A DNA stretch of 64,000 nucleotides, from contig OU612074.1 of NCBI GenBank assembly GCA_914767715.1, positions 14,928,062-14,992,061 on the forward strand. Reading direction: 5' to 3'. The notes beneath the pieces are model-generated. The model searched no databases. It saw only the letters and a list, made by a program, of their open reading frames with translations, and was not told the DNA's origin. The position numbers were made by a program, and so were the translations under genes. This document shows positions 10,831 through 33,300 of the stretch, piece after piece; position 1 is the first letter of the stretch; the number at the start of each line of letters is the position of its first letter. Source of the stretch: Membranipora membranacea (lineage: Eukaryota; Bryozoa; Gymnolaemata; Cheilostomatida; Membraniporidae).

Positions 10831-11591
10831 GATTTTTGTTCAAATGGGTGCTTTATAACTGGAGCAGTCTTATAAATGAGGAATTACGGTACATACAGGG
10901 TTTGACTTTGACCTTGAGCTGGACAAGCCAATCAAAAGCCCGGTGTATTGACACACACCCACACCCACACCCTCCCTGCCACGCCTACGGCGTGTGAATC
11001 GGGCTGCACCCGATCATTATGCTCATCTCTAAAAAGTCAGTGAGTGAATTTTTTTAGAATATACGCCCCTGGTATATAATAAATACTACTCTCTCTACTT
11101 CAGTCTTGTACCATTAGTAGTAGTATAATACTTATTGCATTTAAATAAACATATAAAATAGTAATCAATAATAACAGAATAAACATTATTATCATCATCA
11201 TTCATACCCATCAATCACCACACTGACCTGGACTGATTAATAGGATGTACCAAGTATTTCCGGATAGCTGCCTGCTTAACATGCAGATAGTGGGCATAGA
11301 GCTGTAGCATAAGCTGGTACAAAGTATCAGCCACACCAGTTTCTGGGTCCATTTCAGTAAAGGCAAACAAAACACAAGTGTTGAAAATATTTTTTCTTCT
11401 AAAGAAAAGACCTTGACATTAATAAAACCTTGACATAAAACCTTGACCCTCCACTATGCCATTCTATTGGCTGACTGAAATGGGTCGGCCGTGTGTACCG
11501 GATCAGTGTGAATGCCCTGGCAAAGTCGGCCGCATTACTATCCGGACCGATCCAAGTCGGCTGTGAACGAAATCGGCTCGGCTGTCATTTA

Positions 11592-11614
11592 TGTCTGGTT
11601 GTGTGAACGAGCCT
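11592..11614 (-). repeat. right terminal inverted repeat of Harbinger element
   Basis: Inverted partner of 8065-8087. Starts AGGCTCG when read on the minus strand and is followed on + by TAA. Confidence 0.85.
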
Positions 11615-11617
11615 TAA

Positions 11618-12070
11618 AAACCTGATACCCAGACTATTGTCAACAAAATGCAGTCAATTGAGAAAAGTTTGTAGGATAATATTTGTTGGATGGGATGAAT
11701 ATAAATTGTTGCTTTTACTGTCTCTAGCTCAAAAAATATGATATATTATGATGACATGCCAGTTAATTGGGGAATGGAGGAGCAAATAACTGTGAAAGAA
11801 TTAGAAATGTATAAGTATTTCCACCATGAAAAAAATAGTTGATCTTAAGAGTTGTCAATGAATAGATCGATGCTGGCTGAGAGTTAAATTATAATGATGA
11901 ATATTATCAATTGTTTTCATTTGGGAATATCAAAGGCAGTTTTAAAAATTGCCATAGAAAAATTTTGCTACATTTCAGAATCAGAAATTTCATTGTATAA
12001 CAATATTGGCATTGATTTAAAATTTGATCTACAATAATGAGTGTTGCAGGAGTGAAATTGTATTATAATA
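11618..12070. other. short intergenic space
   Basis: AT-rich sequence between the Harbinger element and the 3' end of the TRIM-kinase gene. It should include the 3' UTR of that gene; I do not see a canonical AATAAA on the minus strand close to the stop. Confidence 0.4.
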
Positions 12071-22432
<10,362 letters not shown>

Positions 22433-22601
22433 GTCAGTACCAACATCTACAGTGTCTCACACGTCAACCTGAATCCAATCTGACTGTTCTCAAACTGATC
22501 TGCAATCATCAAATAATTGTTGATCTCCTGATGGAAGAGATGCTTTAAAACTCAAGCCTGTGGAATTTCGACCTTTCACTGGCCCTGAGGTAATTTGATA
22601 T

Positions 22602-22674
22602 GAGCTATACAAATTTATTTATCCATACTTAAAGATGTAATCTTAAAGTATGGATAAATAAATTTGTATAGCTC
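22602..22674. repeat. near-perfect inverted repeat (hairpin) upstream of TRIM-kinase ATG
   Basis: Arms of about 34 bases beginning GAGCTATACAAATTTATTTA pair almost perfectly across a few-base loop. It lies about 170 bases upstream of the TRIM-kinase start codon. It may be the remains of a foldback element, a cruciform or a small-RNA precursor. Confidence 0.85.
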
Positions 22675-22865
22675 TTAAAGTGAACTTAAAAGTAAACTTA
22701 AAGTAAACTTTAAGATAAGATAAAATCTTAAGTATAGACCAATAAACTCGGCGCCTGAACTTTGCCAACCTGCCGACAGGCCTGTTCTCAGATATTTCAG
22801 TCTTAGCATTTGATTGTTGTCCAAGGTGAGAAGTTTTGAAGCTTTTACCTCAAATACAAAAACCC

Positions 22866-22937
22866 CTTCCCTCCATGGGAGTCAAACCCAGGACCTTGTG
22901 CATACTAAACCAAGGCCATACCACTGAGCTATACTTG
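22866..22937 (-). repeat. tRNA-derived SINE head
   Basis: The minus strand shows an A-box-like TATAGCTCAGTGGTATGGC and a B-box-like GGGTTTGACTCCC at tRNA-like spacing. Acceptor stem pairing is poor, so it is more likely a SINE or tRNA pseudogene than a functional tRNA. Confidence 0.55.
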
Positions 22938-24212
22938 ATTGATGCCAGTGTATATACATAATCAGTTAACAAAATGTTCCGTTTTGGCACAGTTCAAACA
23001 TGCTATCACAAGAGCAAATACACAGCACAATGTCCAAGTTATGATCTCCATACAAGTACTTGTGGTTTGAGCAATAGTGGTTAGAGCAAACATGCAATCA
23101 CAAGAATTTTGGCTTTTTGCAGCCATTATTTCGAAAATCGCTAGATGCAGCTAGTCTGACCTCAGTGATTCTATTAATTATTTTTGAATGATATACATAA
23201 ATAAAAGAGCCCTCATGTCTATTTCTGTTAATGAGGGGAGAGATGACCACCATATGCTGGTATGGAAGATGTGTGGTATATTTCTCAGCAGTAGGGCAGT
23301 CATACAAACATGAGTGTCACCCGGCACAAAACAAGTTGCCTTGACTATTTGATTTAGCTGAGCAGGTGTGGGGAATTTCAGTCTTTGACTGCTATATGTA
23401 TTATATACTGAAGCTATTATTCATGCATTCAAATTCATATGTCTTGTCTTTTATGATAATCATTTGTCCATAACATTTAATGCCTTGACTGTATCTAACT
23501 TCCCATGAATCATTGCTTTCACAAGTGTTACTTTAGCCTGCTCATCGACACTTCATGTTTGCTAGCGGACGAGACTAAACGCACCGATCATTTTTACTGA
23601 TTTATACATTAAATCTTTGTAGCTCTGTTAGTTTTAGTTAGATAGTTAGTACACAATAAAATCATAGTATAGTTGATAAACCACACATTTTTATGCCTGG
23701 CTGGTAGCCTTGATTTAAACAGACTTTTCGACTGGCAGGTTGCCGTTAGGCTTTACGCGTTCATCCGAACAAGTTGGATATCGGGATTTATTAAAGCCAA
23801 GCCCATGCTGGCTATCCTGACAAGATAGAATTTCCCGACACAGGACAGGTATAAAGTGTTAAATGCTCCCTGCATGCATACAAAAACAGATGTAATGAAT
23901 GAATTGGTAGTGTTCATATTAGATTGGCATTGTTCCTGCTAACTTGGAGACCGAACAAAGATAGACCATTTATTCTTGTATACCATTGACTGCAATTGAA
24001 TCACACCTCCCACAGTCTATATTATAGGTCCAGCGGGCTCTTTTGTCCCGGCATCTGACAAAACTAGATAAGCTGATTTTATGATGATTGTATGATGATT
24101 GTGCATGATAGATAACATTACAAGTAACTTTATTCCCTCGTTATATTTGGATACACGTCAGGTAAATATGACCTTGCCATTTCATCACATCATATTTGTT
24201 TGTACTATTTAA

Positions 24213-24218
24213 TTTTAT
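24213..24218 (-). terminator. polyadenylation signal of exportin-4
   Basis: AATAAA on the minus strand about 130 bases downstream of the exportin-4 stop codon. Confidence 0.5.
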
Positions 24219-24346
24219 TACATCATGATTGATTTAGAGATGAATAACCTCAAGGCGGTAGAAAAAAACTTTACCTATATAATCCTTTGTGATTGATGAA
24301 TGAATACAGGATGAAAATTTCCCGTTGAATGAGAGTATTGAAAATT

Positions 24347-27300
24347 CTACATGACGCATAGAAAGCCTTTGACATCTAGTAAAAATTTATTCATATTGCT
24401 TATGAATGTTAGTTTTTCTGCCCTCTGAACACCTTTAGAGATCATTGTAGGGCTAATAAGGGCCTGAAATGATTGGCATAAGAGATCATAGTGGGGAAGT
24501 CCTTTCTGCTGCTCAATAATAGATAACTCCAATGCCTTGTATTTATCCTAAAATAAGAAAATAAACTGAAGTGAGAACAAAAGAAGATATCAATGGAGTT
24601 ATTTGTAATAAACAAAATACTACATGATACTCCGCAATAACATATGTTGATCTAGTAATCCAGTGAATAGATATACCTACACTCTAATATAATAACCAAC
24701 ACAAGAACTAAATCAAAAAAATAATGCAGCTTGACAATTGAAAGGAAAGGAATGGAAAGGTTATTCAATATCGGAGGCAATTTGAACATGCCAATTCATA
24801 GTTGCCCTCTTAACATCAAGGGGTGTGCAACTCTTCACCACAATAAAAGTGACTTTGAAATGTCGTCGGAAAGTGGAATGATGATGATTGCCCAAATTTA
24901 ATAGTAGTCTCGAATCCAAACACAACTAGGGTATAAGATTATTTGTCTTACATTTTCACTAAAGTCACGACATGAATACTAATGATATTTATCTTGGGGT
25001 GGGCCTTTACAATGAAAATAATGTGAAACTTTTGATCAGGAGGGTCTTTGGTCAATTAAAAATCAAAATTACTGCACACTTCGGTAAGAACACCTGCTAA
25101 GGGGCCTAGTTCAGTAAATCCGACCTCATTGATGGAGCTATAAACATTCAGAGTGAGTGACCTGGAAACTTAGTCTATTGCAATATTAAATGAGGGATAA
25201 ATTTAGCATCGCTCAATGGAATTGATCCCCAGGTTGCTCAAAACTGAGAACTGTAGCCCTGGTGACTGTGTTGCTCCTATAGCATCATTGCACGGGCGAC
25301 AAATCAAACTATGAAACCATAACTTACAACATAAGCTGTTAAATTCAGACTTTATAATTCCAAACTCCAGTTAATTCAGAGAAGGGAAATTGGTCCCTTA
25401 AAGGGCAACCAAGGTTTCGCAGCAATGCTTTAATGGGTAGCAAATAATGTGCTGGGCAGCATCAGCTTTGTGCATTACGCGATGCAAAACTCAAAGTAGT
25501 TGCTGACTCTAAGCTGGGTAACACTTCAGTTTACGGGAGGTACCAAGACTTTGCTGTAATAATTATAGAGCACAGGCTAAATAATAACAGGAACAGGAAA
25601 CTGCTATGTGGTATTCTCTTTTAGCTGAGTTTGAGTGCCTGATGGAAGAAATGTTTCACAAGAATTCTGGGCGAATAATCATCCGAATTATATTTGGTCT
25701 TTTTCCCCATGCAGAAGGTGCGATCTGCTATTAATCAATGGCCATCAATGAGAAGTTGTTTGAAACCTTGGTTGCCCTTTAAGCAAGATCTCAATGTATT
25801 CTAATGTCACTTATTTCAGACTCTGCTAAATTAGTACAAATTTATGTGAGTGCCAGAGATTTTAATCAAGTGATCTGCGCTGTATTAGGCACTGCATGAG
25901 AACAAAACTTACATGGTATAGTATGATGAGGTAATAGAGGCAGCCACTTATTGTATCCAGCAGATCGACATCAAAACTCTCAAATAATACCATGTGTAAA
26001 ATAGGCTGGAACAGAAATCATTATAATAATACCATGTATAAAATAGGCTGAAATAGAAATCATTACATTTATAACATTTGTAAAATAGGCTGTAACAGGA
26101 AACGTCATAATAATACCATGGGTAAAATAGGCTGAAACATACATTATATATTGTCCAATGAAGCGCAAAGGAGTTTCTAAATACTGCTCATGGAAATAGC
26201 AGCAATAGTTTTGATATGTTTGAAGCGATTCCAGGAACCATTCCGGCTCCGTTGGGTGTAATTTATGTAATAAGTCCAGAAATCCCACGTAATTATGATA
26301 AAAAAAGCAAACTAGCTTCAGGCTGTCAGGTTGGTTCAAGGGTTCAATGGGACAAGAGACACTCTCAAAATGACATACCTATAGGATTTGGCAGCATTGG
26401 TTATGGGTGTCATATTCATTATTTTCATCCAATATTAAGGCTACTCTAATAGATTTATTTTCTCTTTACAATATAGTATGCAGTGTATTGTCATTATTGT
26501 GGCATGATCAAGAAATCAGGCTGTTAGTAATAAGTAATTTTTACTTTTCTACAATATGATTGAGCAGAGGAGAGATGAGCAAAATATACCCTACTTCAAT
26601 GAGTGGTGTGCTTTTTTTTGTCATTCTCTGTTCTATCCCTTGAGGACAATTTTGAGACAAATCGTGTACTTTCACTTGATCTGACCTACCTGTAGAAATG
26701 TGTCTAGATGAGCTTTATTAGCCTGCTCTACACTTTTAGTCTGTACTACATGCATCGCTAACTCTGTTACAAACTCAAATCCTGATTTTGCTATATCGCT
26801 ACCGTACCTAGAAACATAAACAATATACTATATTTACAGCCAAGGAGGCATCATGAAACACTGAGCACTGTGGTGCTGAGTAAGGGCGATGTAAGGAGTG
26901 TGCCTGCTTCAAGCATTTAAACTGAAACCATTTTGCAATAAAATGGCATATTCAATGTCTAGCAGTTGCAAGCTTAGAGAACAGAGCTAAATTTTCACAT
27001 ACACAGTCTCACAAAGGTCTTGTATGTCCATGGAATGTTTTTGACTGGGACTGCCTCAATCGTCGATGCTTCTATGTATCATCTTGCCATGGGTAAGGTA
27101 ACTTCTAGAAAGTGTTTTTATCAGGGTTTTAGCTTTGCCTATTGGTTCCAAAGGAATATGTTACTAATGATATTACTGCTCTCTTACTTTGTAAGGCTGA
27201 GATGTACGGAAGACAGAATCATATCTAGTAGTGTAGCCTGTAGTTCTATAATCTTATCAGGTCTCAGCTCAGAAATGAAGGCAATAAGTTTGTAATACTG

Positions 27301-30300
27301 AGAACATAGACTGGGGAACTGAAGCAGTGAAGCATCCATAAGGGGGACAATCACAGTTAGCCCGAATAGTACGACTTCTGTAGCACTTATGGTCATCACT
27401 CCACCATCCTCTGTAAAATCCGAATCAAGTTTTAAATATAAAAGAAAAACAGAGCCGCCATGACCCAAATGGCAGAAGCATCTATATCTATCAAATTATG
27501 AATATGAACCGACAAATATTGAGTGTATATGGCCTTGGTATGATAAGTGAATGATCCATCTCTCTGTTTTTCTAGTTATCTACACAACCACAAAGGATTT
27601 CAAGCATCCCTTTAAAATACTATAGTGAATATTATCATAGTTTGGGATGACTTTGACAGTATGGAAAGTAACAAAACCTTACCGCTGAGCCCGAAATCTA
27701 CTAGATCTTTAGACATGAGATTGATAAGTAGATCAAGAATCAGTAAAATATCTCTGAACTTATCTTCCTCTGCCTCGTGGTCCACTATCCGAGCTCCTGT
27801 CAAGAGATAATATCGAGTGTTTTGCTACAAAAAGTTTATGACTTGCAGAGTATTTGGTTTGATGGAACAAATCCTTACAATATTTAAATATGTCTGCTGA
27901 ACTTTGCATGAAAATTAACTTCTTTTTCCCAAGTTTGCTGTGAGACCATCCGTATTTCAGATTACACTGTCCACGGTCATGGATAAGGAAATGAATTCCT
28001 TAATCTTTGTCAAGTCTCTGGCTTTGAATTCTCTACGACCTCCTTGCGGCTAACAACTTTGAAGCAGTTGTAGTTTTCATGGATGAAAGTAGTCAAAGTT
28101 AAGTTAAAAGAATTGAGTTCTTTTTGACTTGGACACTCCCGATCAAACCAAACCGAAAAGTCAGAAACGGAGATCATAGATAAGAAAATAGCAGACATAT
28201 TTATCATGAAAAATCTCAAAATTGCAACACCATGCTTTTTGCCATGAAACCCTGCCGATCAGATTGCCAATAATCAGTAATTATCAGCCCTTACCCGAGT
28301 GATATTTGGCGTACATGTGTATAGCAGACAGACATTTCTCATATAATCTCTCAGAAGGACGAGCATCCAGACAACAGATCATCGAGGTGACAACTTCACA
28401 GTAAACCTCCAAACAGAGAGCGACTAAATCCTCGTACATATGACATATATCTATGTAATAAGAGTGAGAGTGATCGTAATAGAAATGGGTAAAAGTAAGA
28501 AGACAGATCATATAATATTGGGTCGTGATTTACGCCATATTTAAATATGTGCACTGAATAGATTCCCATTTTTGCACTGTAACGGTTGAATAAGTTCAAA
28601 TGTGCAGGAGTTCATGAACTGAAATTTGAGCTCAACAACAATTGAAAATAGTTAGCTACCTGATAAAAAATGTGAAAAGGTCAATTGGTAGCCTCGATGC
28701 AGAGAGACTCATGCCTCAGAGCAGGGTCAAAAAATCAATTTAATATCGATCTTTGAGAAATAACATAGGATATAATGACCAAATCTAGCCTTTCACCAAA
28801 ATAAGACTTCCCTTCTTTTGAAATTTAAAAAAATACCGTGTTTTGTAAGTTTAATGTTCAGTGACATCCCATGAACAAAGGACAGTAATACTGATACTGG
28901 TTTTGCATATCCTAAAAGGTCTTATACTGATTTATGAATATATACTTATAAGATTATGAATTGGATCTCATGCTTACCGAGCACCCGTATAGTGGCTTGT
29001 AGACTGGGTTCCACAATCTCAAATATCTCAGTCTGGTTAGTGACACGGGTGGCCTTACAACACCCGATCAACATCTCCAAACCATGGATTATGTTGTCTC
29101 TGACTGCTACCTCATCTTTAGATTTACGGAATACTGCCTCGTTGGCGACAAACTCAGTGAACTCTCGCATAGGCTTACATATCATCTAAAACAGATTAGA
29201 GACAATCCAATCCTCTAGTTCATATTAATGAAGATAGGCTTGTTAACCCTGATGAAGACATTTCCTACAAAGGGTAATTGAATATGAATCTTCAACGGAA
29301 GTCTTTTAACGCTATGTCAGAATTATAATTTATATTTTTGAATTATCTCCCCACATCAAGAGAGGGGACAACCCTGCATAACTATCAATTCGCAGATAAT
29401 AAATTAGGTCCCATTACATTTACCAGGCAAAATACACGGGAATCAAGATAACTGACTGAGATTATTATATCATTAAGATAGACCGTACCCTGCAAATTGT
29501 ACATCTACTCATACATATTAAACAAAGACAGCTTTATCATTTATAACTGCTACTACGTGAGTGGATCTATAATTCAAGACGAGTTGAACACATTTAGTAA
29601 CAATATAAGGATTCCACCAACCAACCTTTTCCCAGTACTGTTGCCGTTGTTCTACCATGGGGCTGCCAGCATAGACTAAAGCCTGATAGAGCTGCCGTTT
29701 ACTCGAAGCAGGTAACGCAGTGAAAGGGAAGGCACCATCACTAACTGCAGTGGCGAAAGACCAGAAATTACTGCACTCTATTACGGCTTTGCATCTGTAA
29801 TTGAAAATATCAATATGATTTTGCAAGGAACATAAAATAATAAAAAAAGTGAAATACCCTTGTGTGAGAATGTAAGTAGAATATTTTTCACATTTCTGCA
29901 AGGGAAAAAACTCAATATCAAGGTTACCGTGAATGCTTTACTACGTAGGGTTCTGGTGGATGAAAAACTATAATTAGTCCCAGAAAATCCAAGGCTAAAG
30001 CAGCGCTGTTGTAATCTTATCCAGATGGCCGGTTGTAACTTATAACATGACCAGTCTTGGAAACCAGCAATTCATCTCATCTTTTAAATCTTTGCACATA
30101 CATTGGGACGTGTAACTGAGATCCTTACAGTCATAGAGTTATCCCTGGGGAAAACTCTATGCTTACAGTCAATTCAGTGGAAGTAGCTATAATTTTCAAC
30201 ACATTATCATTGATTTTGACGTCAGGTGGTTAAATTAAATTTCTTCATGATCCATTGGTCAGAGATACACATACAATAGTATGTCAGATGCCAAGCACAC

Positions 30301-33300
30301 TGATCATGTGATATAATATTGAATGGATATGTCTGCTCAGCAGAGCATGTATTGGGTTCATGCAGCTTTAGTACAATCAGGAGGAATAAGTTACGCCAAA
30401 CAAATGTTATTCTCTAGAATTAGGGGAGGAGATACATATCATAATAGCGTAATCTGGAAATCAGTGTAGATTTTCAGTGCCTTCATCACCAACCAACCAA
30501 CCTTTTAGTCCTTGACACAAGACCCACAAATGTATCCAGTGTTTCCTTGACCACGTCTGGTTCAGAGTTCCACACGGAGAGATTGATTCTAATTTTATCG
30601 ATGAGTAAGTTTATAAAACATGTAGAGCCTTCAGTCCCCTCTCCTAATACTGACTGTAGTGTTATACTCATCTGTAATATAAAACACAGAGTGATACAAT
30701 CAATGTGACAGCTTAGAAAACCTGACCTATCCTGAGATCCAAGGGGATCACTCAATTAAAACGAGCAATGCATTAACAAAGCAAATTATCACTATCACAT
30801 CGCTCGAAATTATCACTCACTTGATCTTTCAATTCGACGATTTCATTCCAAAATCACCTACTCATTATGTAAATAATTCTATGAATGGGCAATGTGTGAG
30901 TGATACCCTAGCAGGTCCCACTCACTCACTGAGTGATCAGATCGCGATTTTGGCTGCCTTTAAATAAATTATTCTGCAGGCAATAATTATCAAGTAACAA
31001 TATTATGCATGATTTCCAGGCTAGCTTCCACTTTATCACAATCTCTACCAAAATACTGTCAAAAAGCATTGATCAATAGAAAAATGGCTGATGGTCCGTC
31101 CACATGTGTAACTCATCTGAATGATAATGTGACCAAGTTAGAGGACTGGCTCCTACCGAGGAGTTCAAAGTCTCATTAAAACACTTGCTTCCACCGAGCC
31201 TTTGATTCATACAAAACATCCGTATACTTCAGTTTATGGATGTTTAACTGTGATCATGGCCATTGTTTGCTTTTATGGGTTTATCCCCCCTATTAGCTTC
31301 ATAGTGCACTGCTGAATGATTAGTCCACTGTGTTTGAGTTTCTGTTCTGGCTATCTTATTGGCTGGTTGTTTTTATTTTTGAGAACGCAGCAACCAAAGC
31401 ACTGGCACATTTGTCATTGAGCAGCACATTACACAGCTGGAAGTTGGAACGCAGAGGAGATATTCGGAATTTGAAATTCGGCCAAAAACTGACATCAAAT
31501 TCACAGTAAACCTATCTGTTACCGGAATACTCCCTCAACAATCCAATTGGATCCAGTGTTCTCCTTTTTTTGGGCTTGATTTGATACAGTATTTACCCTG
31601 AAACAAAATAATAGGATGACGAATAACCAAATGAGAAAAAGTTCTAAAATGCACCGATATTTTTACCTCAGAGTAATTTTCCTCGTTGGGAATGAGATAG
31701 CCCTCGATGAACCGCCGCATACAGTACATGCAGGTAGAGTCAAGCTGTGGACTCAGGCTTTCTCCAAGTCTATTCTGCACAGCTAGAGACTGTATGTAGA
31801 ACAGCCGTAATATACTGGATAACAGCCTGAGGAAGAGAAGAATATAGTAAGGCTGTCAGTTTTAGTGCTATCAAACTGTGCCGTGAGAGCTGGAAGTAGC
31901 ACAACATTATCAACAACTGGGGTGGGGTAAGTGGTTGATAATATAATGATACTACCTGCTATCCCGGCACAGTCTGAGCATTTAAACTATATGGCAGTGA
32001 GAATCACAGAAAGATAAATCACGAGGGATGAAGAGATTAAAAGTTTCATGAAAAGGTAAAATAATCAAAAATAATATGAGCAGCGGCCTTGAAACCCTTG
32101 TTACGGTGGGGTTGTAGCTCAGAAAAGTTTTTGTTTTTTAATATTTGCTGACAATCATCACTGCCCTGACAGTCAGTCGAAAACATCAAAAAGATTCAGA
32201 TCAATGGTTCTCTTAGCAAGTTTTTCTTTGCTTCTTGTGCCCGAGAACAGCTTTTCATAGTTTTACAGTTTCATTGCTGAGTGAAAACTTTCCAAAATAT
32301 ATTATATATTGATTGTTTCGGATCGGGGAAAGTAGGCTATGGGGTATGGGCTGTTTACCTTTCGAGCCCTCAGGACTCACGAGAGTTCTGGAATTTGTTT
32401 TAAAGTCTGGATATAAAATTAGAATCTACTGCTGAATTATATACCTGACCACAGCGTCGACCTTGTTAGTCTGAGTAGAAGCTCCGGTGCTGATTTCAGG
32501 TTTAGTAATGAGATTCAGAGTGTGAGCAGCATCTATATGATTAGCCTGAGACATTGAGTATTTCATGATATGGGACGGTATCAACGCCGTCTCTCCTTTG
32601 GCATCATCAGTAAGAACTGAGGCTAAAATGAATAAATACACATGGAAACATAAAATCCATGTAAACCAGGAATTTGGTGATAGCTTCCCAACGGCGAATC
32701 TGCTGCGGTTAGCAAATCTATAGATCATGTATCATGTATAGTGGAAAATCCTATATTTTTAGATCCGAACTTGGTAAATCACTAGCATAAAAAACACGCA
32801 AAAACATCGTTTCCCTTTTTTTATGTTATATTTTTCATACTCTTCTTTTTAAGTCATTTTTCCCAACACCGTTAACACTCATTGTAATCAACCAAAGAGA
32901 AATCCTCTAAATCTTTGAATCAACATCATGATGAAAAAAAATATAAGTTAACTAGACTGCTGTAAGGTGTTTGCCAAAAGTACTGTGGACGTTAAAAACA
33001 CAAGGCTTTCAATAGTCTAAGAGTACAAACTATGCCAGGCTAGCCAGTAGGAGAATTCTACTTTCAGTTATACCGCTAGAGTTTGAGCGCCTAAACTAGG
33101 CTTCTCCAGCTAGGGGGGCCATCAGACTGGAAAAATAATCTTTGGAGGGGGAGCGGGCGGCTCTGACTCTTAATAAACACAGCTGTGACTCTTACTTGCT
33201 ATAAGAATGAGCCAATGGAGATCCTCGTATGAGTTATTAAGCTGAGTCATATCTATACTACAATCATGAGTGCTCGCTCCTGATTTCAGTCTCTGACTCA

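Larger units (their letters stand above)
9807..11352 (-). pseudogene. Harbinger transposase, N-terminal two exons only
   Basis: Exon 1 (11228-11352) starts MDPETGVADTLYQLM and ends IRKYLVHPINQSR at a good donor (CAG|GTCAGT). Exon 2 starts at 10026 after TTGCAG in matching phase and reads DQLGVFSHLVQEIRLYPQ, then HEYLRMSKDSFDHILSMI and KQDTVMCKAIPLNSV before an early stop at 9807. The WVHPINQ-type junction, the F/YLRMS block and the KQDT..R.PI block are the conserved N-terminal signature of PIF/Harbinger transposases. The RLALTLRYLATG block and the whole DDE catalytic domain are missing. Only about 250 bases separate the stop from the end of the MADF/BESS gene, so roughly a kilobase has been deleted. 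Confidence 0.8.
8065..11614. mobile_element. PIF/Harbinger DNA transposon, about 3.55 kb
   Basis: Both ends carry imperfect terminal inverted repeats sharing CTCGTTCACACAA (19 of 23 positions match). The element is flanked by TAA on each side (8062-8064 and 11615-11617), the 3-bp TWA-type target duplication typical of PIF/Harbinger. Inside lie the two genes expected of the superfamily: a MADF/BESS-type DNA-binding protein on + and a transposase on -, converging. The transposase keeps only its first two exons, so the copy is internally deleted and non-autonomous. Subterminal regions are rich in GGCCGAC/GGACCGAC motifs. A tRNA-derived SINE head and AT-rich repeats sit in the long transposase intron. 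Confidence 0.85.
22433..24346. other. intergenic space between TRIM-kinase and exportin-4
   Basis: It contains the hairpin and the SINE head listed separately, and presumably the promoter and 5' UTR of the TRIM-kinase gene and the 3' UTR of exportin-4. I see no further exon. Confidence 0.5.

Noticed and set aside
25980-26339. 119-codon minus ORF ending in repeated AYFTHGII
   Set aside because: It reads the 42-base splice-acceptor repeat in the wrong frame; the true exportin-4 exon uses another frame.
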